Below, one piece after another: positions 14,940 to 21,673 of a stretch of 31,778 nucleotides of DNA. The stretch covers positions 1-31,778 of the forward strand of contig JAKFXO010000030.1 of assembly GCA_021731345.1 (NCBI GenBank), written 5' to 3'. The translations under genes were made by a program, and so were the position numbers. Below the pieces are notes generated by a model. That model saw only the letters and a program-made list of their open reading frames with translations. It was not told the DNA's origin and made no database searches. Within the stretch, counting starts at the first letter, position 1, and each line of letters begins with the position of its first letter. The DNA comes from Candidatus Peribacterales bacterium. GTDB taxonomy: Bacteria; Patescibacteriota; Gracilibacteria; Peribacterales; Peribacteraceae.

Positions 14940-15791
14940 ATGCACTCTTTCAACTCCTCTCCGGCGCCGGTAAGAAAGGCGTTCCACCTCCTTATCGGGG
15001 GAACGATGCTCGGGGTTCTTGTGACTACAGTCATGGTAGCACGGACGAATGAGCTCGCAAGCAGAAGTGATTTTCACGCCGCCGCACCACGCTTTGTCTC
15101 TAAAGCTCCATCTACGAAGCCGGTCATTCTTCCGGTGCACAAAGCGTCGACGAAACTGCTTCCTGTCGTTGACCAAGATGACATCATCCCCCGCCACCAG
15201 GCACTTGCAGATCAGGTCCTTCGTTCACTGCCAAGTCACTGCAGAGATCACCTGCAAAACTTTTACGTGAACTATGACAAGAATGCAGCAAACCGCGGAC
15301 TTGGTGGCGAAAGCACGATCATCATTATTGGTAACGTTCCGGACCGCGAGTTCCGCGCTCTTCTTATCCACGAGTGCGGACATGTCGCTGATCTCGGCGG
15401 GCTACGTGGAACAATGGAGGGAGGAAAAACGAGCTTCTTCGATGGCAACACGCCAATTTATGGTAACGATCCAAGCGTCGCTTTCTACGCCATCAGCTGG
15501 ATCACGCCACAGATCAACCAGCCAGGAACAAAGGAGAGTGACTTCGTCTCCGGTTACGCAGCGTCTGATCCATTTGAGGATTTTGCCGAAGCTTATGCAT
15601 ACTACGCACTCCAGAAGGAATCATTTCAGCAGCTCGCTGCAAAAAATCCGGTCATCAAAGCAAAGTACGACTTCATGGATCAGGTCGTGTTCGCAGGCTC
15701 CACTGTAGTAGCAAAGGGGCAGCACGTACCGAGCAAGAAAGTACCGTGGGACGTCACGAAGCTGCCATACGTTTGGCACGCAAAAAGATAG
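14940..15791 (+). CDS. membrane-anchored putative zinc metallopeptidase (HECGH), family unknown
   Basis: A 283-residue protein. A hydrophobic segment at about 15-33 after a short basic N-terminus looks like a signal anchor, which would place the rest outside the membrane. The extracytoplasmic part has 'LLIHECGHVADLGG', an HEXXH zinc motif (H144, E145, H148), and about 65 residues later 'DPFEDFAEAYAYY', which could give the third, Glu ligand of a gluzincin-type site. Before it, 'STIIIIGNV' resembles the edge strand next to such helices. The family is not recognised; secreted peptidase is an inference. ATG 14940 is preferred to TTG 14931. It is driven by the TTGACA/TATAAA promoter and closed by a hairpin at 15794. 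Confidence 0.7.
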   Translation: MHSFNSSPAPVRKAFHLLIGGTMLGVLVTTVMVARTNELASRSDFHAAAPRFVSKAPSTKPVILPVHKASTKLLPVVDQDDIIPRHQALADQVLRSLPSHCRDHLQNFYVNYDKNAANRGLGGESTIIIIGNVPDREFRALLIHECGHVADLGGLRGTMEGGKTSFFDGNTPIYGNDPSVAFYAISWITPQINQPGTKESDFVSGYAASDPFEDFAEAYAYYALQKESFQQLAAKNPVIKAKYDFMDQVVFAGSTVVAKGQHVPSKKVPWDVTKLPYVWHAKR

Positions 15792-15793
15792 CG

Positions 15794-15821
15794 TGAAAGG
15801 AAGTCTTTCGAGACTTCTTTC
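15794..15821 (+). terminator. UUCG-loop hairpin after the metallopeptidase gene
   Basis: GAAAGGAAGTCT and AGACTTCTTTC pair around a TTCG tetraloop with one bulged base, 3 bases after the stop. The U tract is weak. Confidence 0.55.
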
Positions 15822-15853
15822 ATAGACTATCCTTCCGACGTGGAAGAGAAACA

Positions 15854-15882
15854 CGGACAAGGAAAGGACAAATCGCTATGAT
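15854..15882 (+). promoter_or_regulatory. promoter placed for a leaderless mRNA
   Basis: CGGACA (15854-15859), a 17-base spacer and TATGAT (15877-15882). The -10 ends 6 bases before the ATG at 15889. Confidence 0.5.
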
Positions 15883-15888
15883 TGCCGC

Positions 15889-16665
15889 ATGCGCCGAACA
15901 TTTCTTTTGCTCTGCTGGCTCGCGACGGACATCGCGCTCTTCATCGCGGCGTACGCTGTCGCATACTTCTTGCGCGTAGGGTTCATCGTCTCCACGGACT
16001 TCCCGCTGGATAAATACATGCAGACGGCGCTCATCGTCGCACCGTTTTGGATCGGCACGATGCTCGAACTTGGCATCTTCCGACTGACACGTATCCAAGG
16101 AAGCCGCAAAAATCTAACGCACATTCTCTTCTCATGCGTGCTCGCATCGGCGCTCTTTACACTCACGTACTACTTCCTGCATAACAACTTCTTTAGTCGC
16201 TTGCTTCTTGTGTATGCAGGGCTGATCAATCTTGGATTTACTATCGTATGGCATCTGGCCTTTGACTCATGGCAACGCAAGGTGCTGCGCAAAAACCCAG
16301 CAGCGTATCCGGTACTCATCGTGGGGCTCAACCGAGAAGCAGAACGTCTGATTGATCTGCTTGAGGACAAACAGTCGCCGTTTAAACCAGTCGCAATCTT
16401 AGACGGACAAGGCACGAGCAAGACAGAGGTGCGAGGCGTTCCAGTTCTCGGAAAACTCAACAAGCTTGAGGAGGTCATCAAAAATCTGAAGCCATCACAT
16501 CTCATTCAGTGCAGTCATCTTGAGCACACCATCAACCTCATGAGTGTCTGTAGGCAGCACAAAATGACATACCTCCTGCTTCCGAGCGTGCTTGGTGCAG
16601 TAGAAGGTTACGGCGAACAGATCGAAGGAAAATCATTCATCAAAGCTGATCACGAAAGCTGGTAA
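15889..16665 (+). CDS. orphan membrane + CoA-binding half of a polyprenyl sugar-phosphate transferase
   Basis: A 258-residue protein with four membrane helices (about 5-30, 44-64, 78-97, 104-124), then a Rossmann-like CoA_binding_3 domain beginning 'YPVLIVGLNREAERLIDLL' (about 140-150), with 'GVPVLGKLNKLEEVI' and 'HKMTYLLLPSVLGAVEGYGEQ'. This is the N-terminal architecture of WbaP/WcaJ-type initiating glycosyltransferases. The catalytic bacterial sugar transferase domain, which normally follows, is missing: the protein stops at 'ADHESW'. The downstream frame is a different, intact gene 15 bases later, so there is no sign of a recent frameshift. It may act as a regulator or partner of a separate transferase. 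Operon with the nucleotidyltransferase at 16681. Confidence 0.78.
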   Translation: MRRTFLLLCWLATDIALFIAAYAVAYFLRVGFIVSTDFPLDKYMQTALIVAPFWIGTMLELGIFRLTRIQGSRKNLTHILFSCVLASALFTLTYYFLHNNFFSRLLLVYAGLINLGFTIVWHLAFDSWQRKVLRKNPAAYPVLIVGLNREAERLIDLLEDKQSPFKPVAILDGQGTSKTEVRGVPVLGKLNKLEEVIKNLKPSHLIQCSHLEHTINLMSVCRQHKMTYLLLPSVLGAVEGYGEQIEGKSFIKADHESW

Positions 16666-16680
16666 TCTTTCTGAATTCCG

Positions 16681-17652
16681 ATGCAGTGCTTCATTCTCGC
16701 CGGCGGATTTGCCACCCGTTTGTGGCCGCTCACTGAGCGCAGAGCCAAGCCACTTTTACCCATCGCGGGTAAGCCAATTTTGACGTACGCAGTCGATGCA
16801 GTGCCTTCAGAATTGCAGATCACCGTCAGCACTAACGCCGCGTTCGCAGAAGACTTCAACGTGTGGAAGAAAACATTGAAACGACAGAACATCACGATCT
16901 CCATCGAAGATGCGGGGCACGAAGATCAAAAACTTGGAGCACTTGGTGCAATTGCGCGTTGGATTCGCGAGGAAAAAATCGACGATGATGTCCTTCTACT
17001 CGCCGGTGATAACTTTGCTGCCTGCGACATGTCAGCATTTCTCAAACTCTTTCGCGGTAAGCCACTCGTCGCTGGTCATGACATCGGAGATACGGACGCA
17101 GCCAAGGCCTTCGGCACGATCATTACAAAGGAGGAGGTAGGATCGGCACTTCGCACTGTGACATCTTTTGAGGAAAAGCCTGCACACCCCAAGTCCACAG
17201 TGGTTTCTACAGGCTGGTGGGTGCTTCCACGCTCGTCGCTCTCTGTCCTTACGGAACATGCAGCTAAGCACCCAGACAACGTCGGTGGTGTGTTTGAGGA
17301 ATTTCTCCGCCGCAACATTCCGGTCGACTGCTTCATCTTCCGAGAGCTCTGGAAAGACATCGGATCGTTTGATGCGTACATGTCGCTGCATCGTGATCTC
17401 GTCGGAGAAAAAGCTATCACAAGTCCCACTGCGTCCTTCAGTCCAGACTCAGAACTCAAAGGCGCAGTCGACCTAGGTCCAAAAACAACAATTACAAAGT
17501 CTGTGCTCACGGATTGCATCGTCTTTGGAAACACAACCATCGATGACTGTGTGCTCACGCGCTGCATCATTGATGAAGGCTGCTCGCTTACAGGCGTTGA
17601 TTTGACGGACAAAATGCTCCGCGCGGGCACGGTACTGCATTTGAAGCCGTAA
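16681..17652 (+). CDS. sugar-1-phosphate nucleotidyltransferase (RmlA/ManC/GlmU-N type)
   Basis: A 323-residue NTP_transferase protein that makes NDP-sugars from sugar-1-phosphate and NTP. The N-terminus has the signature 'FILAGGFATRLWPLTERRAKPLLPIAGKPIL' in pieces: nucleotide loop GGFATR, then Lys-Pro at about 23-24. 'VLLLAGDNF' supplies the metal-binding Asp, 'FEEKPAHP' the substrate Glu-Lys-Pro, and 'STGWWVLP' the sugar-pocket strand. The last 80 residues show short repeats of hydrophobic-x-x-Cys/Thr character (KSVLTDCIVFGNTTIDDCVL), like the edge of a left-handed beta helix. Which sugar is activated cannot be told. It follows the orphan glycosyltransferase half by 15 bases, so envelope glycan synthesis is likely. 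Confidence 0.88.
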   Translation: MQCFILAGGFATRLWPLTERRAKPLLPIAGKPILTYAVDAVPSELQITVSTNAAFAEDFNVWKKTLKRQNITISIEDAGHEDQKLGALGAIARWIREEKIDDDVLLLAGDNFAACDMSAFLKLFRGKPLVAGHDIGDTDAAKAFGTIITKEEVGSALRTVTSFEEKPAHPKSTVVSTGWWVLPRSSLSVLTEHAAKHPDNVGGVFEEFLRRNIPVDCFIFRELWKDIGSFDAYMSLHRDLVGEKAITSPTASFSPDSELKGAVDLGPKTTITKSVLTDCIVFGNTTIDDCVLTRCIIDEGCSLTGVDLTDKMLRAGTVLHLKP

Positions 17653-17695
17653 TAGGGGTTTGGAATGTGCCGTTTCCCTTCCATGACAAAAGGGT

Positions 17696-17701
17696 TACAC
17701 T
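17696..17701 (+). promoter_or_regulatory. -10 box (TACACT) before the lipoprotein-secD operon
   Basis: TACACT ends 9 bases before the ATG at 17711, so any leader would be 2-3 nt. A clear -35 is missing (TTTCCC at 17 bases). Confidence 0.4.
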
Positions 17702-17710
17702 TGGCCGCGC

Positions 17711-18370
17711 ATGAACCCTGGACGACTTATCGGCCTCACTGTTCTCTTCGCTGCTCTTACGGCCTGCGGAGGAAGCCTAACGCTGACCTACTCGGTGAGC
17801 TCCAACATTCCGAATACCGCAAAGTCTCTTGAAGTATTCCAGGCAGCCGAGCGTGTCATGACACGCAGGCTCCCTGCAGCAGACGTGAAAGATTCGCAGG
17901 TGAAAGTTGTACCAACTGGAAGCAGTGCGACGATGACAATCAAGGTGCAGAACACTGCTGCGGCAGCCACGGCAGAGCGCATTCTTGGTGAGCCGTTCAC
18001 ATTCGATATTCGCTTAGAGGGACCAAAACTCCCGGAGATGGGTCCAGACGAAATTAACTGGCTCCCAACTGGTGTCGATGGCTCTACCTTATTGTGGGTC
18101 GTTCCAATCGCGAACCCAGACACAAATGAAATCGGCGTCGAGCTTCAATTCAGCGAAGAGGGTCATAAGCTCCTCGGAGAAGCGTTTAAAGGCAACAAGG
18201 GCAAGCATGTCGGTATCTTCGTTCGTGATCTCCTCGTCTCAAAGATGACGATCGCCGCCGATACAGTCACTGACCATATTCTCATCAGCGGTATTCCTTC
18301 AGAACGCGTCGCGCAAATTTTTGCCGACGACGTGAATGTCGGACTACACGCAATTTTTACTGAGAAATAA
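17711..18370 (+). CDS. lipoprotein resembling a free-standing SecD periplasmic (P1) domain
   Basis: A 219-residue lipoprotein with signal sequence residues 1-18 and lipobox Leu-Thr-Ala-Cys (Cys19). The mature part reads like SecD's large extracytoplasmic domain without any membrane channel. Residues 44-100 ('RVMTRRLPAADV', 'ILGEPFTFDI') match the first P1 half, and 140-211 ('GVELQFSEEGHKLLGEAF', 'GKHVGIFVRDLLVSK', 'HILISG') match the second half; the following SecD has 'VVQIQFDEKGGKLFQELT' and 'GKSIAIFVGGELVSA' at the same places. It precedes secD by 15 bases and is probably cotranscribed. A role in late protein translocation or as a SecDF accessory factor is inferred. The relation to SecD is judged by eye. 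Confidence 0.75.
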   Translation: MNPGRLIGLTVLFAALTACGGSLTLTYSVSSNIPNTAKSLEVFQAAERVMTRRLPAADVKDSQVKVVPTGSSATMTIKVQNTAAAATAERILGEPFTFDIRLEGPKLPEMGPDEINWLPTGVDGSTLLWVVPIANPDTNEIGVELQFSEEGHKLLGEAFKGNKGKHVGIFVRDLLVSKMTIAADTVTDHILISGIPSERVAQIFADDVNVGLHAIFTEK

Positions 18371-18385
18371 TCCCCATCCCCCATC

Positions 18386-20830
18386 ATGTCCTCTTCAGAA
18401 CAGCGTTCATCCTTCTGGCCAATCGTCACTGCAGTCGTAGTGGCTCTCTGTGTGATCATCGCGATCCCAGACCAGTACAAAACGTTCCTGCCAAGCTTCC
18501 TCAAGCCAGGTCTTCACCTCGGTCTTGACCTCGCAGGCGGCACCCAACTGGATTTCCGCATTTCAGAAGATGAGATCATCAGCCGCCGAGCAGAAATTGC
18601 CGCTGAGATCGATACACTGAAGAAGAACGGTGGAGAGAATCAGGCAATCGTCAGCAAGCAGGTAGAACTTCAGGCACTCGACGAGCAGCACGCCAACTTA
18701 GTGGAAGCCATTCGTGGCGTCCTTGAGCGCCGCGTGAACTCACTCGGAGTCAGCGAAGCAACCATCACTCCGTCATACTTTGGTCCAGAGAAACACCTTC
18801 TCGTAGAGTGCCCTGGTGTCATCGATGTGAACCGCTGTATCGCAACTGTTGGAAAAACGATTCAGCTCGAATTTAAGGAAGAATACACAGAAACCCCAGT
18901 CGGATACGAAGCTGGCATCCGCGCTCAGGCTGACAAAGTCTTTAAGGCCATCGCTACGGGTACAGGAAACTTGCAAGTCTACGGACAGGACCTCAGTAAC
19001 CAGCTCGGCGTTTCGTACTTCGATAGCCGCGAACTCTTCGTCTCACAACTTCCAAAAGGAATGGAAGTACTCGCAAACCGCACTCCAGAGGATCCAGTCA
19101 TCAAGAACGAAGCAAGCATTCAGACCGTTGGCCAAGACGAGCAGGGTCAGCAGCAAGTGCAAGAGATTAAAGGAATTTACATCACGAAAGTACTGACACC
19201 GAAGAAATCAGTCCCACGCCCGTTGTCTGATCCGCATGAGGCTTTCCAAGAAATTGCCAAGACAACGCCAAATTCTTCTACGGAGTCCAAGAGCGCAGTA
19301 CTTATCGACTCCGCTCCAAAGGAAATTCAGACCACGCTTCGCACGATGGCTATCGGTAGCCAGGAAACAGTCAGTATCAATGGCGAGCAGAGCGCTATTG
19401 TCTATCTCGCAGGACGCATCGATGGTAGCCAAGAGATGACCGCGAGCCACATCCTGATTCAGTACAAAGGTGCTGAACGTGCAGAGGCATCGGTTGTTCG
19501 TTCTCAGGCACAGGCTAAGAGTTACGCTGATGAACTGAAGAAGCGTCTTGATGGCGGTGCCAACTTCAGCGACATCGCACGCACAGATTCTGATGGCCCA
19601 TCAAAGGCTTCGGCAGGTTCTATCGGCGTTATCCGCCCAGGAGTCATGCCAGCTGCCTTTGAAACCGCAGCATTCGCGCTCAAGCAAGGTCAGATCAGTT
19701 CTGTCGTTGAGACTCCATTTGGTTATCACATCATTCGCGCTGACAAAGCAGTCGTCACGACTAGTGCAAAAGTCACGTACGACCTTCTTCGTTTGAAGAT
19801 GGACACGACAGCAGCAAAAGCTGTAGCTGACACAATTGAAAAAGGAGAAATCACGAGGAATGAAGACCAGGTCACTATTCGTGGTCTCTTCTTCTCTCTC
19901 GAGCCTACTGGCTGGAAAGACACAGAGCTCAATGGTCAGCGTTTCCGCACAGCAAGCGTCACAGTTGACCCAGTCAGCAACGTCCCTGTCGTCCAAATCC
20001 AGTTTGACGAGAAGGGCGGCAAACTTTTCCAGGAACTCACGAAGCGCAACATCGGTAAGAGCATCGCAATCTTCGTTGGTGGTGAACTCGTCTCTGCTCC
20101 TACGGTTCAAAATGAGATCGCTGGTGGCAATGCTGTCATCACGGGAAGCCGCAGCTTCGAGGAAGCTCGTACACTCGCTCAGGACCTCAACACCGGTGCA
20201 ATTCCTGCGCCAATTTACCTCTCAGGCCAGAGCACAGTCGAAGCAACGCTCGGCGCTACAGCACTGAATCAATCAATCTTTGCTGCGATGATCGGTTTTG
20301 CAGTTCTCTGCGTGATTCTTATCATTATTTATCGTGCACTCGGTGTTGTGGCAATTCTTGCACTCATGACATACGTCGTGCTTCTTATCGCAAGTACGAA
20401 ACTCCCGATTCTTTTGATCTCGAATCAGTACGTTGTCCTGACGCTTGCGGGTATCGCAGGCATCATCCTCAGCATGGGAATGGCTGTGGATGCAAACGTT
20501 CTTGCATTCGAGCGCATTAAAGAAGAGCTAGCAAAAGGAAAGACTCTCAAGACCGCTGTTGAAACTGGCTTTAAAAAGGCATGGCCAAGCGTTCGTGACG
20601 GTAACTTCTCTACGCTGATCACGTGTGCAATCTTGTTCAGTATTGGCACAAGCATCATTCGCGGATTTGCCGTGACGCTCAGCATTGGTATTTTTATCTC
20701 GCTCTTCACAGGAATCATCGTCTCTCGCTGGTTCTGCCGTCTCATTGCTTCGTCTCCTCTCGCCAATCGCCCAGAACTCTTCGGCGTGAAAGTCGACAAG
20801 CCAGTCGAGCCACAGACGCCAAGCGTGTAA
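18386..20830 (+). CDS. secD: SecD with an inserted parvulin (PpiC-type) domain
   Basis: An 814-residue SecD (usual length about 400-620) of the Sec translocase accessory complex, which uses ion flow to pull proteins outwards. Seen: N-terminal membrane helix about 12-28; family motif 'GLHLGLDLAGGTQL' at 43-55; 'AIRGVLERRVNSLGVSEATI' (P1). Residues 165-350 are a long insertion of unknown fold, then a parvulin domain at 351-453. The second P1 half, 'TGWKDTELNGQRF', 'VVQIQFDEKGGKLFQELT', 'VITGSRSFEEARTLAQDLN', runs 508-603. Four to five membrane helices lie at 628-783 with the SecD motif 'GMAVDANVLAFERIKEE' at 698-714. No secF follows; folB begins 9 bases after the stop. No Shine-Dalgarno is present; the leader is pyrimidine-rich (CCCCATCCCCCATC). 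Confidence 0.93.
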   Translation: MSSSEQRSSFWPIVTAVVVALCVIIAIPDQYKTFLPSFLKPGLHLGLDLAGGTQLDFRISEDEIISRRAEIAAEIDTLKKNGGENQAIVSKQVELQALDEQHANLVEAIRGVLERRVNSLGVSEATITPSYFGPEKHLLVECPGVIDVNRCIATVGKTIQLEFKEEYTETPVGYEAGIRAQADKVFKAIATGTGNLQVYGQDLSNQLGVSYFDSRELFVSQLPKGMEVLANRTPEDPVIKNEASIQTVGQDEQGQQQVQEIKGIYITKVLTPKKSVPRPLSDPHEAFQEIAKTTPNSSTESKSAVLIDSAPKEIQTTLRTMAIGSQETVSINGEQSAIVYLAGRIDGSQEMTASHILIQYKGAERAEASVVRSQAQAKSYADELKKRLDGGANFSDIARTDSDGPSKASAGSIGVIRPGVMPAAFETAAFALKQGQISSVVETPFGYHIIRADKAVVTTSAKVTYDLLRLKMDTTAAKAVADTIEKGEITRNEDQVTIRGLFFSLEPTGWKDTELNGQRFRTASVTVDPVSNVPVVQIQFDEKGGKLFQELTKRNIGKSIAIFVGGELVSAPTVQNEIAGGNAVITGSRSFEEARTLAQDLNTGAIPAPIYLSGQSTVEATLGATALNQSIFAAMIGFAVLCVILIIIYRALGVVAILALMTYVVLLIASTKLPILLISNQYVVLTLAGIAGIILSMGMAVDANVLAFERIKEELAKGKTLKTAVETGFKKAWPSVRDGNFSTLITCAILFSIGTSIIRGFAVTLSIGIFISLFTGIIVSRWFCRLIASSPLANRPELFGVKVDKPVEPQTPSV
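19436..19744 (+). other. parvulin/PpiC domain inside SecD
   Basis: Residues 351-453 of SecD. The hallmark elements are in order: 'ASHILIQYKG' with the first active-site His354; 'KSYADELKKRLDGGANFSDIA' (helix 1 and the 'Gly-Ala-x-Phe' turn); 'GSIGVIRPGVMPAAFETAAFALKQGQIS', with the Met/Phe pocket; and 'TPFGYHIIRAD' with the second His448. Spacing agrees with PrsA/SurA-type parvulin domains of about 100 residues, so catalytic residues look intact. Codon usage does not visibly differ from the rest of the gene. Confidence 0.9.
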
Positions 20831-20839
20831 GCTTTGCTC

Positions 20840-21181
20840 ATGGACTCCATCTTCCTGAAGGACATCGAAGTCTGGACACGTATCGGCGTGCCAGAAGCCG
20901 AACGTGCAAAAGCGCAGCGCCTACTGGTCAGCATTGAGCTGTCCGGTTCCCTCAAAAACGTCGGTACGACTGACGACATCACGCAGGGGACTGACTACGC
21001 CGCAGTCACGGATGCAGTCATAAAGCTTGGAGCCACAGAACGAAAAACTATCGAACGTTTTGCAGAAGACATCGCAGGCCTCATTCTCAAAAAATTCACA
21101 CATGAGAGCGTGAAGGTCACTGTCTGCAAAAAGCCTGATCTACCTCTGGATGCCGCCTGCGTTACCATCATCCGCCCATAG
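20840..21181 (+). CDS. folB: dihydroneopterin aldolase
   Basis: A 113-residue enzyme that converts dihydroneopterin to 6-hydroxymethyl-dihydropterin in folate synthesis. The family pattern is seen at the start ('IFLKDIEVWTRIGVPEAER', with the conserved Gly-Val/Glu-Arg), 'TDDITQGTDYAAVTDAV', the 'ERFAEDIAGLIL' helix, and 'VTVCKKPDLPLDAACVTI' at the end, which contains the active-site Lys-Pro segment. Length is typical (about 120). ATG 20840 is preferred over TTG 20834. The start lies 9 bases after the secD stop, and TAAGCT (over the secD stop) lies 6 bases upstream as a poor -10. It overlaps folK by 4 bases. Confidence 0.9.
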   Translation: MDSIFLKDIEVWTRIGVPEAERAKAQRLLVSIELSGSLKNVGTTDDITQGTDYAAVTDAVIKLGATERKTIERFAEDIAGLILKKFTHESVKVTVCKKPDLPLDAACVTIIRP

Positions 21182-21663
21182 AAACCGTCTATCTCGGCCT
21201 TGGCTCGAACATCAACCCTGAGAAAAACCTCAGAGCAACAGCGGTCTACCTGAAAAAATCTTTCAAAAACATCCGCTTCTCCCCTGTCTACCGTAGCAAG
21301 GCACAACATATTACAGATCAGGCTGATTTTTTGAATGCAGCAGCGATGCTTGAGACGAAACTCCCACCTGAAAAAGTCGCGGCGGAACTCAAGAAAATCG
21401 AGAAGAAACTGAAGAAGAATACGCCGGAGAAATTTGGTCCCCGCACCATCGACTTGGACCTTTTGCTCTACGGTCAGGAAATCTCACTCGATGACGAACT
21501 AACAATCCCCCACCTGAGGCTCCACACGCGTCGCTTCGTCCTCCAGCCGCTCATCGACCTTGGAGCTGGAGACGTTCTACACCCTGGTTTTGATGTGAAG
21601 CTGAAGACGTACTTGATGGAAACGAAGGATCAGCACTGCGAGAAGACGAAAATCACGCTATAA
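21178..21663 (+). CDS. folK: 6-hydroxymethyl-dihydropterin pyrophosphokinase with apparent AUA start
   Basis: HPPK, which transfers pyrophosphate from ATP to 6-hydroxymethyl-dihydropterin. Frame evidence begins well upstream of the first ATG/GTG/TTG: 'TVYLGLGSNINPEKNL' is the family N-terminus, followed by 'SPVYRS', 'FLNAAAMLET', and the catalytic 'GPRTIDLDLLLYG' (R89, D92, D94), then 'IPHLRLHTRRFVLQPL'. There is no canonical start codon upstream: TGA at 21136-21138 closes the frame, and in between only CTG 21157 and ATA 21178 could start. ATA lies two codons before 'TVYLGLGSN', exactly where Met usually is, and overlaps the folB TAG (ATAG). A TTG at 21331 would remove the N-terminal strand and loop and is rejected. 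Confidence 0.85.
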   Translation: METVYLGLGSNINPEKNLRATAVYLKKSFKNIRFSPVYRSKAQHITDQADFLNAAAMLETKLPPEKVAAELKKIEKKLKKNTPEKFGPRTIDLDLLLYGQEISLDDELTIPHLRLHTRRFVLQPLIDLGAGDVLHPGFDVKLKTYLMETKDQHCEKTKITL

Positions 21664-21664
21664 T
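21659..21664 (+). promoter_or_regulatory. consensus -10 (TATAAT) over the folK stop, for folE
   Basis: TATAAT at 21659-21664 contains the folK stop TAA (21661-21663) and ends 9 bases before the folE ATG. No -35 match is visible 17 bases upstream. Confidence 0.45.
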
Positions 21665-21673
21665 CACCCACTC

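Noticed and set aside
19601..20110. 169-aa minus-strand ORF opposite secD
   Set aside because: Antisense to the parvulin and P1 regions of SecD, no recognisable features; shadow frame.
21331..21663. folK starting at TTG 21331
   Set aside because: It would lose the conserved 'VYLGLGSN' strand-loop that is clearly encoded upstream in the same frame.
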